57,626 nt of DNA from Methanomicrobia archaeon JdFR-19 (GCA_002010075.1 MTMG01000004.1:1-57626), one strand, 5' to 3'. Shown: positions 16,368 through 26,203, counted from the stretch's first letter. Numbers and translations are program-made. The notes: a model not told the origin generated them from the sequence alone.

Positions 16368-17732
16368 ATGGTGATTGGAGAAGTACCAAAAGCCATAGGT
16401 CGGTTTGAGCGCATAGGTTATCACACACATATCAAGGGTCTGGGACTTGATGGAGACCTAAAAGCAAAAAAGTGTGCTGATGGAATGGTGGGACAAGAGA
16501 GAGCAAGAGAGGCAGCAGGTTTAATTGTTCAGATGATAAAAGAAGGAAAGCTAAGTGGAAAGACTGTAATCATAGCTGGACCTCCAGGAACTGGAAAGAC
16601 TGCCATAGCGGTGGGGATATCCAGAGAACTGGGATATGACGTTCCGTTCATACAGTTAAGTGGGAGTGAAATATACAGTAGTGAGCGTAAGAAGACCGAG
16701 ATACTCATGGAAGCAATCAGAAAAGCAATCGGAGTTGAAATTCACGAAAACAGAAGAGTGTATGAGGGTGAGCTCATAGATATGGATATACAGACAGTCC
16801 CCCACCCATACAATCCATACCAGAAGGTTCCTGAAAGCGTAAGACTTACGTTAAAAACCAAAGATGAGGAGAGGACAATTGAGGCAGGAGGGTCAATTGC
16901 CCAACAAATAATACAAAACGATATAACAACTGGACATGTTATCCAGATAGATGCAGAGACCGGTAGAGTTGTAAGCTTGGGAATAAGTAGCGAGAGTAAA
17001 GAACGAAAATATGACGTGGATGTTAGTAAAAAAGTTCCATTGCCAGATGGACCTGTTCTGAAAGAAAAGGAGTTCGTTTATACGCTCACACTAAATGATT
17101 TGGACGAAATGAACAGCAGAAGGAGTGGTTCTATGTTCTCTCTGCTGTTTGGAGCTGTTGAGTCCAAAGAGATAGACCCTGAAATCAGAAGGGCTGTTGA
17201 TGAGCAGGTGAAGAAATGGGTGGATGAAGGGAGAGCATTTATACATCCCGGTGTGCTTTTCATAGATGATTCTCATCTCCTCGACCTTGAAGCTTTCAGT
17301 TTCCTAGGCAGAGCAATTGAAAGTGAGCTTGTGCCAATAATAATACTGGCAACAAACAGAGGAATGAGCAGAATCAGAGGTACAGATGTTGTAGCACCGC
17401 TTGGGTTCCCACTTGATCTCATAGACAGGTCGGTTATAATTGGAACTGAGGAATATGACAAAGAAAGTATAAGAGAGATACTGAAAATAAGGGCAAAGGA
17501 GGAGGGACTGAAAGTCAGTGAAGAGGCTTTTGAGAGACTTACAGATATTGGTGTTAAGACATCACTCAGATACTCCTCACAACTGCTGAGTCTTGCAGCT
17601 CAAAATGCAAAGAGTCAGAAGAGAGAAGAAGTTGTGTTAGAGGATGTGGAAAGGGTTGAGAAGCTATTCATGGACATCACTCAAGCAGCCCAGCATCTAA
17701 AGAAATACGAGGAGAGATTGTTAACTCATTGA
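16368..17732 (+). CDS. TIP49/RuvB-like AAA+ ATPase
   Basis: 454-residue archaeal relative of eukaryotic RuvBL1/RuvBL2, with the inserted OB-like domain (about 130-235) between Walker motifs. N-terminal GRFERIGYHTHIKGLGLD and GMVGQERAREAAG match TIP49. Walker A is AGPPGTGKTA. Walker B reads VLFIDDSHLLD where the family normally has DEVH, so the catalytic glutamate is replaced by aspartate. Sensor ATNRGMSRIRGT and sensor-2-side SLRYSSQLL are present. The role in archaea is not established. ATG 16368 follows GGGTGAT at a good distance. It lies directly downstream of tRNA-Asn. Confidence 0.87.
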   Translation: MVIGEVPKAIGRFERIGYHTHIKGLGLDGDLKAKKCADGMVGQERAREAAGLIVQMIKEGKLSGKTVIIAGPPGTGKTAIAVGISRELGYDVPFIQLSGSEIYSSERKKTEILMEAIRKAIGVEIHENRRVYEGELIDMDIQTVPHPYNPYQKVPESVRLTLKTKDEERTIEAGGSIAQQIIQNDITTGHVIQIDAETGRVVSLGISSESKERKYDVDVSKKVPLPDGPVLKEKEFVYTLTLNDLDEMNSRRSGSMFSLLFGAVESKEIDPEIRRAVDEQVKKWVDEGRAFIHPGVLFIDDSHLLDLEAFSFLGRAIESELVPIIILATNRGMSRIRGTDVVAPLGFPLDLIDRSVIIGTEEYDKESIREILKIRAKEEGLKVSEEAFERLTDIGVKTSLRYSSQLLSLAAQNAKSQKREEVVLEDVERVEKLFMDITQAAQHLKKYEERLLTH

Positions 17733-17793
17733 ACATCCAAAGCATATGAAAATATGGACTGTTAAAATATGAGTGTTCTACGCACCCAATTTC

Positions 17794-17810
17794 AATTTTT
17801 TAAAAAAATT
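17794..17810. terminator. Possible two-way T-rich terminator
   Basis: AATTTTTTAAAAAAATT lies between the convergent TIP49 gene and tRNA-Gly, offering a T-run on each strand. Confidence 0.4.
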
Positions 17811-17823
17811 TGTCAACCACAAA

Positions 17824-17895
17824 TGCGCCAGTCGGGATTCGAACCCGAGTCTAAGCGTTGGCAACGCTTGGTGATAACCCCTACACCACTGGCGC
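17824..17895 (-). tRNA. tRNA-Gly (anticodon GCC)
   Basis: On the minus strand: acceptor GCGCCAG/CTGGCGC, anticodon stem AAGCG/CGCTT with loop TTGCCAA (GCC), T arm TCGGG TTCGAAT CCCGA, discriminator A. No encoded CCA. Confidence 0.95.
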
Positions 17896-17919
17896 CCCTT
17901 ATTTTTTAAGGAATCTCAA

Positions 17920-17928
17920 GATATAAGC
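17920..17928 (-). promoter_or_regulatory. TATA box of tRNA-Gly
   Basis: GCTTATATC on the minus strand, about 29 bases before the tRNA 5' end. Confidence 0.5.
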
Positions 17929-17937
17929 TTTACTCCC

Positions 17938-18687
17938 TCAATAATCATCCCACTTGCATATCTTCCTGAGAGGACAGCCTCCACACATCTTCTCATTTCT
18001 ATTGTCTCTTTCTTGCTCGAGCGTTGCTTTCATGTCTTCAAGACAGTTGATAACATTTCTTCTATCAGCTGTCTTTACTGGAAAGTCTCTTGCAATACCA
18101 CACGAAACATACTCTATCTGTGCCTTTTCGATTCTTATGTCCATCTCATCCTCAAGTAGCATTGCATATGCAGTTGCCTGAAGCCTATCAGCTTTCCACA
18201 CTCCTATCGAAGGGGGATGATGTGTCTTTATAAGAGAGGGTGCATAAGAACCATCTATGATCACAATTTTATCTACCACACCACTTATCTCTTTCGAACT
18301 AAGAAAAACATCAGTTTGTACTGGAAATATACTACGTGCATCGACTAAAACGAGATTACATGATATTTCAGGTATTCTCTTTTCAAGATTTTGAAACACT
18401 TGCTCAAAATCCTCTTTCTCAACATCTCTAAAAACTGAATGTATATGAGATATATCATGTTTTACACCTGCAAGAGCCTTGAGAAGTAGTTTCTCAAGCT
18501 CTGAAGTTTCTGAGCCATCGAACTCTTTCAGAATCCTTGGATATCTCAGTCCCCATTCCTTCTGAGCAAGATGCAAAAGTAAACCAACATCTACCTCATA
18601 CTCATGCCCTACCGCAAGCAACCTAAACATTCTCTGACATTTGAGGTAGATAGGTATGTAAGAGACCTTTATACGCATGCCTCTCAC
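17938..18687 (-). CDS. Cas4/Dna2-like PD-(D/E)XK family protein
   Basis: About 249 residues with the Cas4-type cysteine plan: one near the N-terminus (LKCQRMFRLL) and three at the end (CGGCPLRKIC), likely holding a 4Fe-4S cluster. The nuclease core shows SGVVDKIVI (metal Asp), then PSLIKTHHPP where Cas4 has a Glu-x-Lys, so the acidic residue is Leu here, then RLQATAYAMLLED (QxxxY-like motif). It may be a weak or inactive nuclease, or belong to the archaeal Cas4-like group outside CRISPR loci; no cas genes or arrays are near. GTG 18687 is chosen because GAGGTGA lies five bases upstream, overlapping the arcS stop. Confidence 0.75.
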   Translation of the reverse strand: MRGMRIKVSYIPIYLKCQRMFRLLAVGHEYEVDVGLLLHLAQKEWGLRYPRILKEFDGSETSELEKLLLKALAGVKHDISHIHSVFRDVEKEDFEQVFQNLEKRIPEISCNLVLVDARSIFPVQTDVFLSSKEISGVVDKIVIIDGSYAPSLIKTHHPPSIGVWKADRLQATAYAMLLEDEMDIRIEKAQIEYVSCGIARDFPVKTADRRNVINCLEDMKATLEQERDNRNEKMCGGCPLRKICKWDDY

Positions 18688-18692
18688 AAAAT

Positions 18693-20444
18693 TCACCTCT
18701 TCTCCATCACCTCATATTTTCTGACAGACACTGCAGGACCATAGGTTGATGCTACCATCTCATGCGAACCCATCAAAGCAGTTCCAACGCCATAGACACG
18801 ACCCCCATGAAAGATAACCTCATCCCCAACCCTTATCGATGGGCATGCGTTCAGAATACCCTTTGCCATGATAGAGCCGTGAGGTATGAAATCCTCTATC
18901 TCCACACAGTATCTGTTGAGTTCAAGTAGTTTTCTTCCCATAGTAAGCGATATTGAGAGCTTCCCAGACTCTGGGACAGTAGACAGTATGTGGGCGTCAC
19001 CATCGAACAGCTGAAGTTTTGGATATCTTCCGACCGCTCTCGGTTTATCAATCAACTCCAGCATATCCTCTCCAAACTGGTACTTGAACATCGCGTTTAT
19101 ACATTCAATTACCTAATTTGCTTTTTTCTTTGGATTTGCAATACTTTCAAGAACATTTCTAAGCTCTGAAAGAGATTCTTTAGATGTTGCATTTCCCTTG
19201 GATGTATAGATAAATTCATCCCCCAGTATCTCTTCGGCTCTTTTGCATCCCTCTGCAAAACCTCCTTCTGCATGCACAACAACGTGTTTGAAGTCACCCC
19301 TTCTCGTGATGTCAGCAACACACTGAGAGAGCCACTGCAATTCACATTCACTCCAAACACCACTTATGGGTATTTCATAATGAGAAGCAGGATATACCAT
19401 CTCAAGCTCTCTTGGAACCACACCGAGTGGAGAAGTCAGAATAAACTCACTAACCTCGAAATCCTCTGTGATACTTCTAAAAATTCGATGAGTTCTCGAC
19501 AATGAATATGGTTTCTTTGCTGAGCATGGCAAAAATAGAGCAATTTCTCCTTTTGGCTCATAGCGTGTTTTGAGACGTTCAACAAATCTCCTTATTTCCA
19601 CTCTTTTTATGGTTCTATCTGTCCCTGCAAAAATCTTTGTTTTGGAAAATACATGAACGAACGGCTCTATTTCATCATAAAACTCATCATGAGTGCTCAA
19701 AAATACATTATTCCAGTCAGAAAATGCAGTTTTTCCCTCAACATATTCTCTCAATTTTCCTCTTACCAATTTGTACCTGATGATTTCCATCTCTTTTTTG
19801 AGAACAAACAAATTATGTAGATACAATAACCTTGTTCTGTTTTCACACCCTCTACTCAGAGCAATACATGCTTCACACCCGCACATGATATCTGGACTGA
19901 CATCGGAGAGTGGAAGCTCCTCATCTCTCGTGAAGTATATGCCATCAAGAGCGTGGATGATACAGGCGGTATCATCAACCAAATCGATGCCTGAGAATAC
20001 TATGGTAGCAAGATTGGATGGCTTTGCAATGCCAGGCAAATATATCGGAACATTTGGCTTTTTTCTGAGAGACAACACAGTTTTCAACAGAATCGATGGG
20101 TCCCTTTCCACACTCCTAACAGAACCAATTACAAACATACCACATTCAGTTTGAGGGAGAGTAGGATTAGATGGACAGATGACTTTGCCAGCAATAGATT
20201 TGTTCTAACAATCCAATTCTACATCACCATTTTTGAAATCGGAAGGGGGACATTTGTGAGGAAATATCACGATTTCGTGTTTTTTCTTGGGATATTTTGG
20301 ATTCCAGGCACTCCCGCACTCGAATATGTGCGCTTTTGATAGAAAGTTTCCAACAACAATCGTAGGGGTATCACAACTCATTCCCTCGAATTTCAGAATG
20401 CCAGCCCTTGCAAGATACTCCCTCTTTTTGATGTCAAATAACAT
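18693..20444 (-). CDS. arcS: Archaeosine synthase ArcS, full length across two TAG codons
   Basis: Converts preQ0 at position 15 of archaeal tRNA toward archaeosine. One frame of 583 residues holds all three expected parts. The N-terminal TGT-like part starts FDIKKREYLARAGILKFEG. The core carries the ArcS motif LFLPCSAKKPYSLSRTH and PLGVVPRELE. The C-terminal PUA part includes RYPKLQLFDGDAHILSTVPE and VGTALMGSHEMVAS. The first TAG (20205-20207, codon 80) follows VELDC; the second (19113-19115, codon 444) follows PKKKAN. The same frame runs on through the PUA domain to TGA at 18693. Read with TAG as stop, the locus would be three fragments. Many ArcS proteins are single chains with exactly this order, which supports read-through. 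Confidence 0.87.
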
Positions 20445-20460
20445 AAAACTCCATAGCCAG

Positions 20461-20469
20461 TTATAAATA
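20461..20469 (+). promoter_or_regulatory. TATA box of tiaS
   Basis: TTATAAATA lies about 28 bases before the tiaS ATG; no ribosome site is evident, suggesting a leaderless or very short leader. Confidence 0.5.
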
Positions 20470-20492
20470 TAAACCTATTATATTATTTTGAG

Positions 20493-21776
20493 ATGTTTAT
20501 CGGCATCGACGATACCGATTCCCCAGACGGGATGTGTACAACATACCTCGGACTGGTACTAAAAGAGAGACTGGAAAGTATCGAAAATCCAATACTATAC
20601 AGATTAAATCCAAATGTGAGATTCAAGACAAGAGGGAATGCATCAATATCGATGAGAGCACAGAATGAAAACAATAAGAAGATAAAAAAAATCGTAAAAG
20701 ATACTATTAAGGAGTTTGCGATGGTTGAATGTAACAATACAAATCCAGGAGTCGTTTTCATCGACGAGGATTTCAACTCAATAACAGAAGAAATCCTATC
20801 TTTCCCATTGAAATGTGTCAGGTCTTTCGTTGATATCTCTGATGCTGAAAATATCCTTGAGAAATACTCGATTGATAGTTTCTACTTAGGAAATGGTAGG
20901 GGCAGAATCGGGGCATTGGCAAGTGCTATTGTATGCCTTGTAGATACCATCTACCCTGAGTTGAGGTACAGAGTACTACCAGACCACACATATGAATTAC
21001 TGGCTTACAGAAAAAAGGAAAGGTGGGGGGAAAAAAGAGTCGTTGATGTGGAGTCTGTTTTCAAGGCGGATGAACTAACATACCCATCCACATGGGATAC
21101 CGTGGATACTGTGAATAAGGAACTTGTATGTGTTCCAAACACAAAATGTCCCGTACTTCTAGGTGTGAGGGGCGAGTCTGAAAAGGCAGTTATCTCTGCA
21201 TTCAACATGATGAAGCACGAACCCATCGAGGGTTGGGTTGTGTACAAGACAAACCAAGGAACAGATTTGCATATCCAAAATCCATCATCTAACATAGACC
21301 TAAAAGAAGGAGAGTCGTATGTTGTGAGGGGAAGAGTTGTATCCGAACCTTCAACCATTCGAGGGGGACATGTGTTCTTTACAATTGAAAACGAGAAAGA
21401 GGTAAAGTGTGCTGCATTCGAGCCAACTAAACAGTTCAGAAACATCGTTCGTGAACTGAGAGTTGGGGATGAGGTTAGAGTCTATGGTTCATATATCGAA
21501 AATGTGCTAAATCTTGAGAAAATTGAGATTGTCTCGCTTGTTAACCACGAACTCAGAAATCCACTATGTCCCAAGTGTGGTAAGAGTATGAAGTCAAAGG
21601 GAAATGGAAAAGGTTACGAGTGTGTGAAATGTGGGACATATGCCAACTCCAAGAGAGTCGTTCCTATTGAGAGGCCAATATCTGTTGGTCTATATGAAGT
21701 CCCGCCATGTGCAAGAAGACATATATCAAAACCGCTTGTAAGGATGAGGGGAAAATGCGTGCATCCGATGAGATGA
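20493..21776 (+). CDS. tiaS: tRNA(Ile2) 2-agmatinylcytidine synthetase TiaS
   Basis: Attaches agmatine to C34 of the CAU-anticodon tRNA-Ile so that it reads AUA. 427 residues with the family's start MFIGIDDTDSPDGMCTTYLG, the FKTRGNASI stretch, NGRGRIGALASA, an OB-fold (YVVRGRVVSEPSTIRGGHVFF) and a C-terminal zinc ribbon (CPKCGKSMKSKG...CVKCGTYANSK). Essential in archaea. Divergent from arcS, the two making a small tRNA-modification locus. Its end overlaps the fumarase start by 22 bases. Confidence 0.95.
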   Translation: MFIGIDDTDSPDGMCTTYLGLVLKERLESIENPILYRLNPNVRFKTRGNASISMRAQNENNKKIKKIVKDTIKEFAMVECNNTNPGVVFIDEDFNSITEEILSFPLKCVRSFVDISDAENILEKYSIDSFYLGNGRGRIGALASAIVCLVDTIYPELRYRVLPDHTYELLAYRKKERWGEKRVVDVESVFKADELTYPSTWDTVDTVNKELVCVPNTKCPVLLGVRGESEKAVISAFNMMKHEPIEGWVVYKTNQGTDLHIQNPSSNIDLKEGESYVVRGRVVSEPSTIRGGHVFFTIENEKEVKCAAFEPTKQFRNIVRELRVGDEVRVYGSYIENVLNLEKIEIVSLVNHELRNPLCPKCGKSMKSKGNGKGYECVKCGTYANSKRVVPIERPISVGLYEVPPCARRHISKPLVRMRGKCVHPMR

Positions 21777-22576
21777 TTGTGGAAAAATTGGTTGAAAAGA
21801 TAAAAGAAGCACATACAAATCTGCCTGATGATGTAAAGTCAGCTTTGAAGATGGCCTACAAAAAAGAGAATAACCCAGTTGCGAGGTTGATGCTTGGAAG
21901 CATTCTGAAAAACATAGATGAAGCTGAAAAGAGAAAAGTTCCGATGTGTCAGGATACTGGCATACCAATATTCTTTGTTGAGATTGGAAAAGAGAGAAGT
22001 ATGGAGTTTGATGTCGTTGAAATAATAAAGAGAGCGGTAAGAGAAGCCACGGAAAAGATACCTCTCAGACCAAATGTCGTTCATCCAACCACAAGAGAGA
22101 ACACAGGCAACAACATCGGTGTGGGCATACCAGAGATTAAGTGGGATGTGGTGGGAGGTGATGTACTCAGAATAACATACTTTCCAAAAGGAGCGGGGTC
22201 TGAGAATGTTAGTAGGGCGTGCATTCTAAAACCATCTGATGTAGATGGTGTCAAAAATTTTGTTCTGAAGAGCGTGTATGATGCCCAAGGTCTGCCCTGC
22301 CCACCCGTGATTGTTGGAGTTGGTGTGGGGAGTTCGTTCGACGGGTGTGCATTACTGGCTAAGAAAGCACTGCTTAAACCGATAGATTGCATGAGCGATT
22401 GTGAAATAGAGCTCCTTGACAGCATAAACTCTCTTGGAATTGGTCCTATGGGGCTTGGTGGAGATACAACGGCGATTGGCGTGAAAATAATGTGGTCTCA
22501 CTGTCATACAGCATCATTGCCGGTTGCTGTGAACATAGGGTGCTGGGCGAATAGAAGAGCAACTCTTGAATTATAA
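21755..22576 (+). CDS. Fumarate hydratase class I, alpha subunit
   Basis: 273-residue N-terminal-domain subunit of the two-subunit class I (4Fe-4S) fumarase. Cluster and active-site stretches: [37 protein letters not shown] and [12 protein letters not shown]; cysteines in MCQDTG and ACILKP are in place. ATG 21755 has GAGGGG upstream and lies inside the 3' end of tiaS. The beta subunit is not adjacent, since the next gene is convergent. Its TAA shares the palindrome TTATAA with the AMMECR1 stop. Confidence 0.9.
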   Translation: MRASDEMIVEKLVEKIKEAHTNLPDDVKSALKMAYKKENNPVARLMLGSILKNIDEAEKRKVPMCQDTGIPIFFVEIGKERSMEFDVVEIIKRAVREATEKIPLRPNVVHPTTRENTGNNIGVGIPEIKWDVVGGDVLRITYFPKGAGSENVSRACILKPSDVDGVKNFVLKSVYDAQGLPCPPVIVGVGVGSSFDGCALLAKKALLKPIDCMSDCEIELLDSINSLGIGPMGLGGDTTAIGVKIMWSHCHTASLPVAVNIGCWANRRATLEL

Positions 22577-23161
22577 CTTCTTCTCAACCACCTTTCCCCG
22601 TGGCTTCTCCTCTTCAAATATCTGCCCTTCAAAACGAAACACTTCAGCTCTCTCATCAAGCCACATGTCCGGCGGAAGGCCTGCTTTCATACAGGTATGT
22701 GAGAGAAAATCAATCACATCCATCTCATGTTCTACAGGAACCTGAGGAAGTAGAAGACCTTGATAAGGCCCATACTTCACAATAAGTCCATGTTTTCCAA
22801 TCTCTATGTGGTTTGGTATTTCTCTTGGTGGACATTTCAGCCTCATGGGCTCGGTTAGAATTGTTACTTCGACTACTATATCATCCATCTCTGAGAGCCT
22901 CACGCTCGGAAATCTTGGGTCTTGTGTGGCAGCACTGATCGCTGAGTCAACTATCGCATCCTTCAATCTCTTTATAGGATAAGGATATCCTATACATCCC
23001 CTGAGTGAGTTGTCCGTTTTCTTGAGAGTTACAAACACTCCCCTCATCTCATTAAAAACTGGGGGCAAATCTCCAACCTCTGTATTCTCTCCCCTAAGGT
23101 ATTTCTCGATTGATTCTCTTGCCAGTTTTACAGCAATCTCCCCCTCTTTCTTTGTTAGCAT
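22571..23161 (-). CDS. AMMECR1-domain protein
   Basis: 196 residues, the family's usual size. [18 protein letters not shown] is the signature; [21 protein letters not shown] and [18 protein letters not shown] are also typical. Biochemical function is not established; it is often linked by context to radical chemistry (MEMO/AMMECR1/radical SAM), but none of those partners is here. Confidence 0.9.
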   Translation of the reverse strand: MLTKKEGEIAVKLARESIEKYLRGENTEVGDLPPVFNEMRGVFVTLKKTDNSLRGCIGYPYPIKRLKDAIVDSAISAATQDPRFPSVRLSEMDDIVVEVTILTEPMRLKCPPREIPNHIEIGKHGLIVKYGPYQGLLLPQVPVEHEMDVIDFLSHTCMKAGLPPDMWLDERAEVFRFEGQIFEEEKPRGKVVEKKL

Positions 23162-23203
23162 ACACCACCATCTCTTTTATATGTTTAAATCATTTATCAA
23201 TCG

Positions 23204-23782
23204 ATGTTATCTTCCATAATATCTTCACTACTCGAACTCTTGCTTGATATGGGATACACTGGGATATTTCTGTTGATGTTTCTCGAAAGTTCTTTCTTTC
23301 CATTCCCATCGGAAGCTGTCATGATACCTGCAGGATATCTCAGCTACCAAGGACATCTGGACCCAATTGCTTCAATAGTTAGTGGTCTGGGAGGTAGTGT
23401 GTGTGGTGCATTGTTCAACTACATGCTTGGTAGAAGGATGGGAAGACCATTCCTTTACAAGTATGGAAAATACTTTATGATAACAAAGAGCAGACTGGAA
23501 TGGGTTGAGAGATTGTTTGAAAAACATGGAGAAGCAATAACATTCTTTGGCAGACTAATCCCTGGGGTGAGACAGTACATATCATTCCCCCCAGGTATCG
23601 CTCAAATGAATTTGATGAAATTTTTATTTTTCACGGCGATAGGAGCAGGGATTTGGGTATCATTCCTTGTCTATGTTGGTTACGCTTTAGGTAGCTCCAC
23701 TGGAACCATATATGTGGGGATATTGGCTGTGATAGGCATGGTTATATACTACTTGATTTACCGGAAGAAAAGTGTGACTTAA
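23204..23782 (+). CDS. DedA-family membrane protein
   Basis: 192 residues with about five hydrophobic helices. The family motifs are FLESSFFPFPSEAVMIPAGY near residue 30 and FFGRLIPGVRQYISFPPGI near residue 110, with the Glu and Arg residues associated with proton-coupled lipid-carrier flipping in this family. The 3' end overlaps the converging downstream gene by 41 bases. Confidence 0.9.
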   Translation: MLSSIISSLLELLLDMGYTGIFLLMFLESSFFPFPSEAVMIPAGYLSYQGHLDPIASIVSGLGGSVCGALFNYMLGRRMGRPFLYKYGKYFMITKSRLEWVERLFEKHGEAITFFGRLIPGVRQYISFPPGIAQMNLMKFLFFTAIGAGIWVSFLVYVGYALGSSTGTIYVGILAVIGMVIYYLIYRKKSVT

Positions 23783-24251
23783 TCAGTTTTCTCATTGCCT
23801 TAATTTCTTCCTTTCTCTCTGGGAGTAGATTTTCAAGCTTACTTAAAATTTTCATGATGGCTTCTCTACCAATTCTGTGAATATTCTCCCCTACGTAAAA
23901 AGCTCCAAATCTTCTGTGAAGTTGTATCACCTCTTCATCTGTGAGTTGTACAACCTCCTCACCGACTCTAATCATGAGTGGAGGTTCAATTCCATGCTGA
24001 GATGGACACCCTATCCCAAGCACAATATATTGCAGAGTGTCATATTCCCTCTCATAAGGAACATACCTCTCTCTGTAGGGTGTACTCATATATGGAAGAA
24101 GTTCATCTCTCACTGAATTCAGATAATCTATCACCACCCCCACTGTAGAGCCTATTCTAACAAATGTCCCTATATCTATCCTTCCTCTTTCTTTACTACC
24201 AGAGACAACATAAATGTCGTCTCCCCTAACCTCAATCACAGAGCCTATCAC
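23742..24251 (-). CDS. Conserved archaeal protein with a HAS-barrel-like N-terminus
   Basis: 169 residues. The first 75 form a small beta barrel (IGSVIEVRGDDIYVVSG, GTFVRIGSTVGVVIDYLNS) like the HAS barrel of HerA-type proteins. The rest has PSQHGIEPPLMIRVGEEV and a charged helical tail. I do not recognise a named function. GTG 24251 is directly after the map stop (TAA), so translation is probably coupled with map. Confidence 0.6.
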   Translation of the reverse strand: MIGSVIEVRGDDIYVVSGSKERGRIDIGTFVRIGSTVGVVIDYLNSVRDELLPYMSTPYRERYVPYEREYDTLQYIVLGIGCPSQHGIEPPLMIRVGEEVVQLTDEEVIQLHRRFGAFYVGENIHRIGREAIMKILSKLENLLPERKEEIKAMRKLIKSHFSSGKSSSI

Positions 24252-25124
24252 TTATGTTATCACCTCACACCCACCATCCAATACTATCAACGAATGCTCA
24301 GCCTGAGATACCAGACCACCACTCACTTCCTTAAGCACAGGATACCCTCTCACGATACCGAGCTTCTGAAGATTAGAGAGGGCAAACTCAAGCTTTTCAG
24401 GGGGAAGCCATCTTTTTGCATATGGTAGAGTCTCATATTTTTTGAGCTCTTTCTGTAGTTTTCTCACCATGGGCAACCTCGCCATACTATTCGAGACTGT
24501 CTGAAATATTTCAACCTTCTCACCATCCACAACCTTCCCCACGCCATCTGTTGCAAAAGGCTCTATCGCTATAACAACGCCCTCCAGAAGTTCAACACCT
24601 TGAGGTACTTTTCTATTTGGTATGGGGGGCGGGGCATGAGGTATGTATCTCATGAGACCATGCCCGGTCAGATTATATATCGGTCTGAACCCTTCCGATT
24701 TTATTGTTGTCTCTATAACATCCCCAATCTCGGAAGTGTTTATACCCGCTTCTATAATTTCTATCGCTGCCTTCAAAGCTTCTTCTGAAGCTCTAACAAG
24801 CTCGGAATTTCCTGAAAGGTCTATCGTGATAGCAGAATCTGCTATATAACCATCAACATGAACTCCTATGTCCAGCTTTACCATATCATCTTCAAAGACT
24901 CTTTTATCATTTCTCTGCGGTGTTGAGTGGGCTGCCTCCTCATTACGGGCAATATTACATGGAAATGCAATTCCTCCACCCATCTCGATGATTTTTTTCT
25001 CCACAAACTCTGCAACTTTTAGAATGCTTTCCTCTTTTTTTATCATCGGAATTGCTTCATTTTTTACTTCTTTCAAAATCTCGCCCGCCTTCCTGTACTT
25101 TTCATAGACCTCCTCATCATACAT
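24252..25124 (-). CDS. map: Methionine aminopeptidase, type II
   Basis: Removes N-terminal methionine; 290 residues, archaeal type II with the inserted helical subdomain. Metal ligands lie in VKLDIGVHVDGYIADSAIT (Asp), NLTGHGLMRYIPHAPPP (His), VVIAIEPFA (Glu) and SQAEHSLIV (Glu). The ATG at 25124 overlaps the egsA TGA (TGATG); GGGGTGAT is upstream. Confidence 0.95.
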   Translation of the reverse strand: MYDEEVYEKYRKAGEILKEVKNEAIPMIKKEESILKVAEFVEKKIIEMGGGIAFPCNIARNEEAAHSTPQRNDKRVFEDDMVKLDIGVHVDGYIADSAITIDLSGNSELVRASEEALKAAIEIIEAGINTSEIGDVIETTIKSEGFRPIYNLTGHGLMRYIPHAPPPIPNRKVPQGVELLEGVVIAIEPFATDGVGKVVDGEKVEIFQTVSNSMARLPMVRKLQKELKKYETLPYAKRWLPPEKLEFALSNLQKLGIVRGYPVLKEVSGGLVSQAEHSLIVLDGGCEVIT

Positions 25125-26170
25125 CACTCTATCACCCCAGTCTTGAGTGCAAGTGTCATTGCAGCCTCCTCTGTGATACCTCCATCTATGATGGTGTACC
25201 TCTCAGGACGTATTTCTTTAGCCTTTATCAGAGCCTCTATTATATACTCCTCTTTCACCCCAAGTTCCTTTGCGTTTGTGGGTGCCCCAATCGTTTCAAG
25301 AGCCATCTTTATTGTCATCCAGTCTCCGCCATGCAGATACATCATCATGATGCTCCCCACACCACACTGTTCTCCATGTAATGCAGGATTCGGTGCAATA
25401 ATGTCAAGTGCATGACTGAACTTATGTTCTGAGCCACTTGCTGGACGTGAGCTACCTGCTATGCTCATTGCGACACCACTCGATACAAGAGCCTTCATAA
25501 CCACACGAACAGACTCTTCAAGATTCGGTTTTATACTTTCAGCTGAGTTGAGAATAATAGTGGCAGTCATCTCAGAAAGTGCAGATGCATATTCACTGTA
25601 CGGCTCATTTTTCAGTCTGTGAGCGAGTCTCCAGTCAAGAACCGCAGTCTTATTTGATATTATGTCCCCACATCCCGCCGCTAAAAACCTGTAAGGGGCA
25701 CTAACGATTATTTCAGTGTCTGCCACAACTCCAATTGGTGGCTGTGCTTCGATAGAGATGCTTCCCTTCTTGTTTCTGAGTGAAGCTCTTGATGAAACTA
25801 TACCATCATGAGATGCAACTGTTGGTACGCTTATAAAGGGGCATCCTACACGAACTGATGCCAATTTCGTAACATCTATAACGCTCCCTCCTCCAACAGC
25901 TACCATCAATCTTACATCTCCAACCTCCCCCACCATCTCCCCTACCTTCTTAACATCTCCTTCACATGCCCTCTCTATCAACACAAAGTGTACGGGAATT
26001 CCCTTATCTTCCAAACACTCGATAGTCCTATTACCGGCTACCTTCAAAGTCATTTTATCTGCAACAACCAACACAGAATACTCATCAGATGTGGTCAGCA
26101 CTCTTTTGCAAACGTCTGGAATCTCATCTATAACCCCTCTTCCAATGAGGATTTCTCTTGGTAGCTACAT
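25124..26170 (-). CDS. egsA: sn-glycerol-1-phosphate dehydrogenase, TAG as second codon
   Basis: Makes the archaeal glycerophosphate backbone of ether lipids from dihydroxyacetone phosphate. The core shows MVAVGGGSVIDVTKLA, SVPTVASHDGIVSSRASL, GCGDIISNKTAVLDWRLA, GSEHKFSHALD and HGEQCGVGSI with metal-binding Asp/His. The family N-terminus (LPREILIGRGVIDEIPDVC) is encoded in frame upstream of the GTG at 26101 and reaches back to ATG 26168-26170. The codon between that ATG and CTA-CCA is TAG (26165-26167). So the protein would begin Met-X-Leu-Pro-Arg, where homologs commonly have Met-x-Leu-Pro-Arg. With this start it is 348 residues, the normal length. Starting at GTG 26101 would delete a conserved beta strand. 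Confidence 0.85.
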
Positions 26171-26203
26171 CCTCTTTGGTCCTTTCTCGCTCTCGACAAA
26201 ATT

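Noticed and set aside
17938-18687. CRISPR-Cas locus marked by Cas4
   Set aside because: No repeat array and no other cas gene in the window; this family also occurs outside CRISPR systems.
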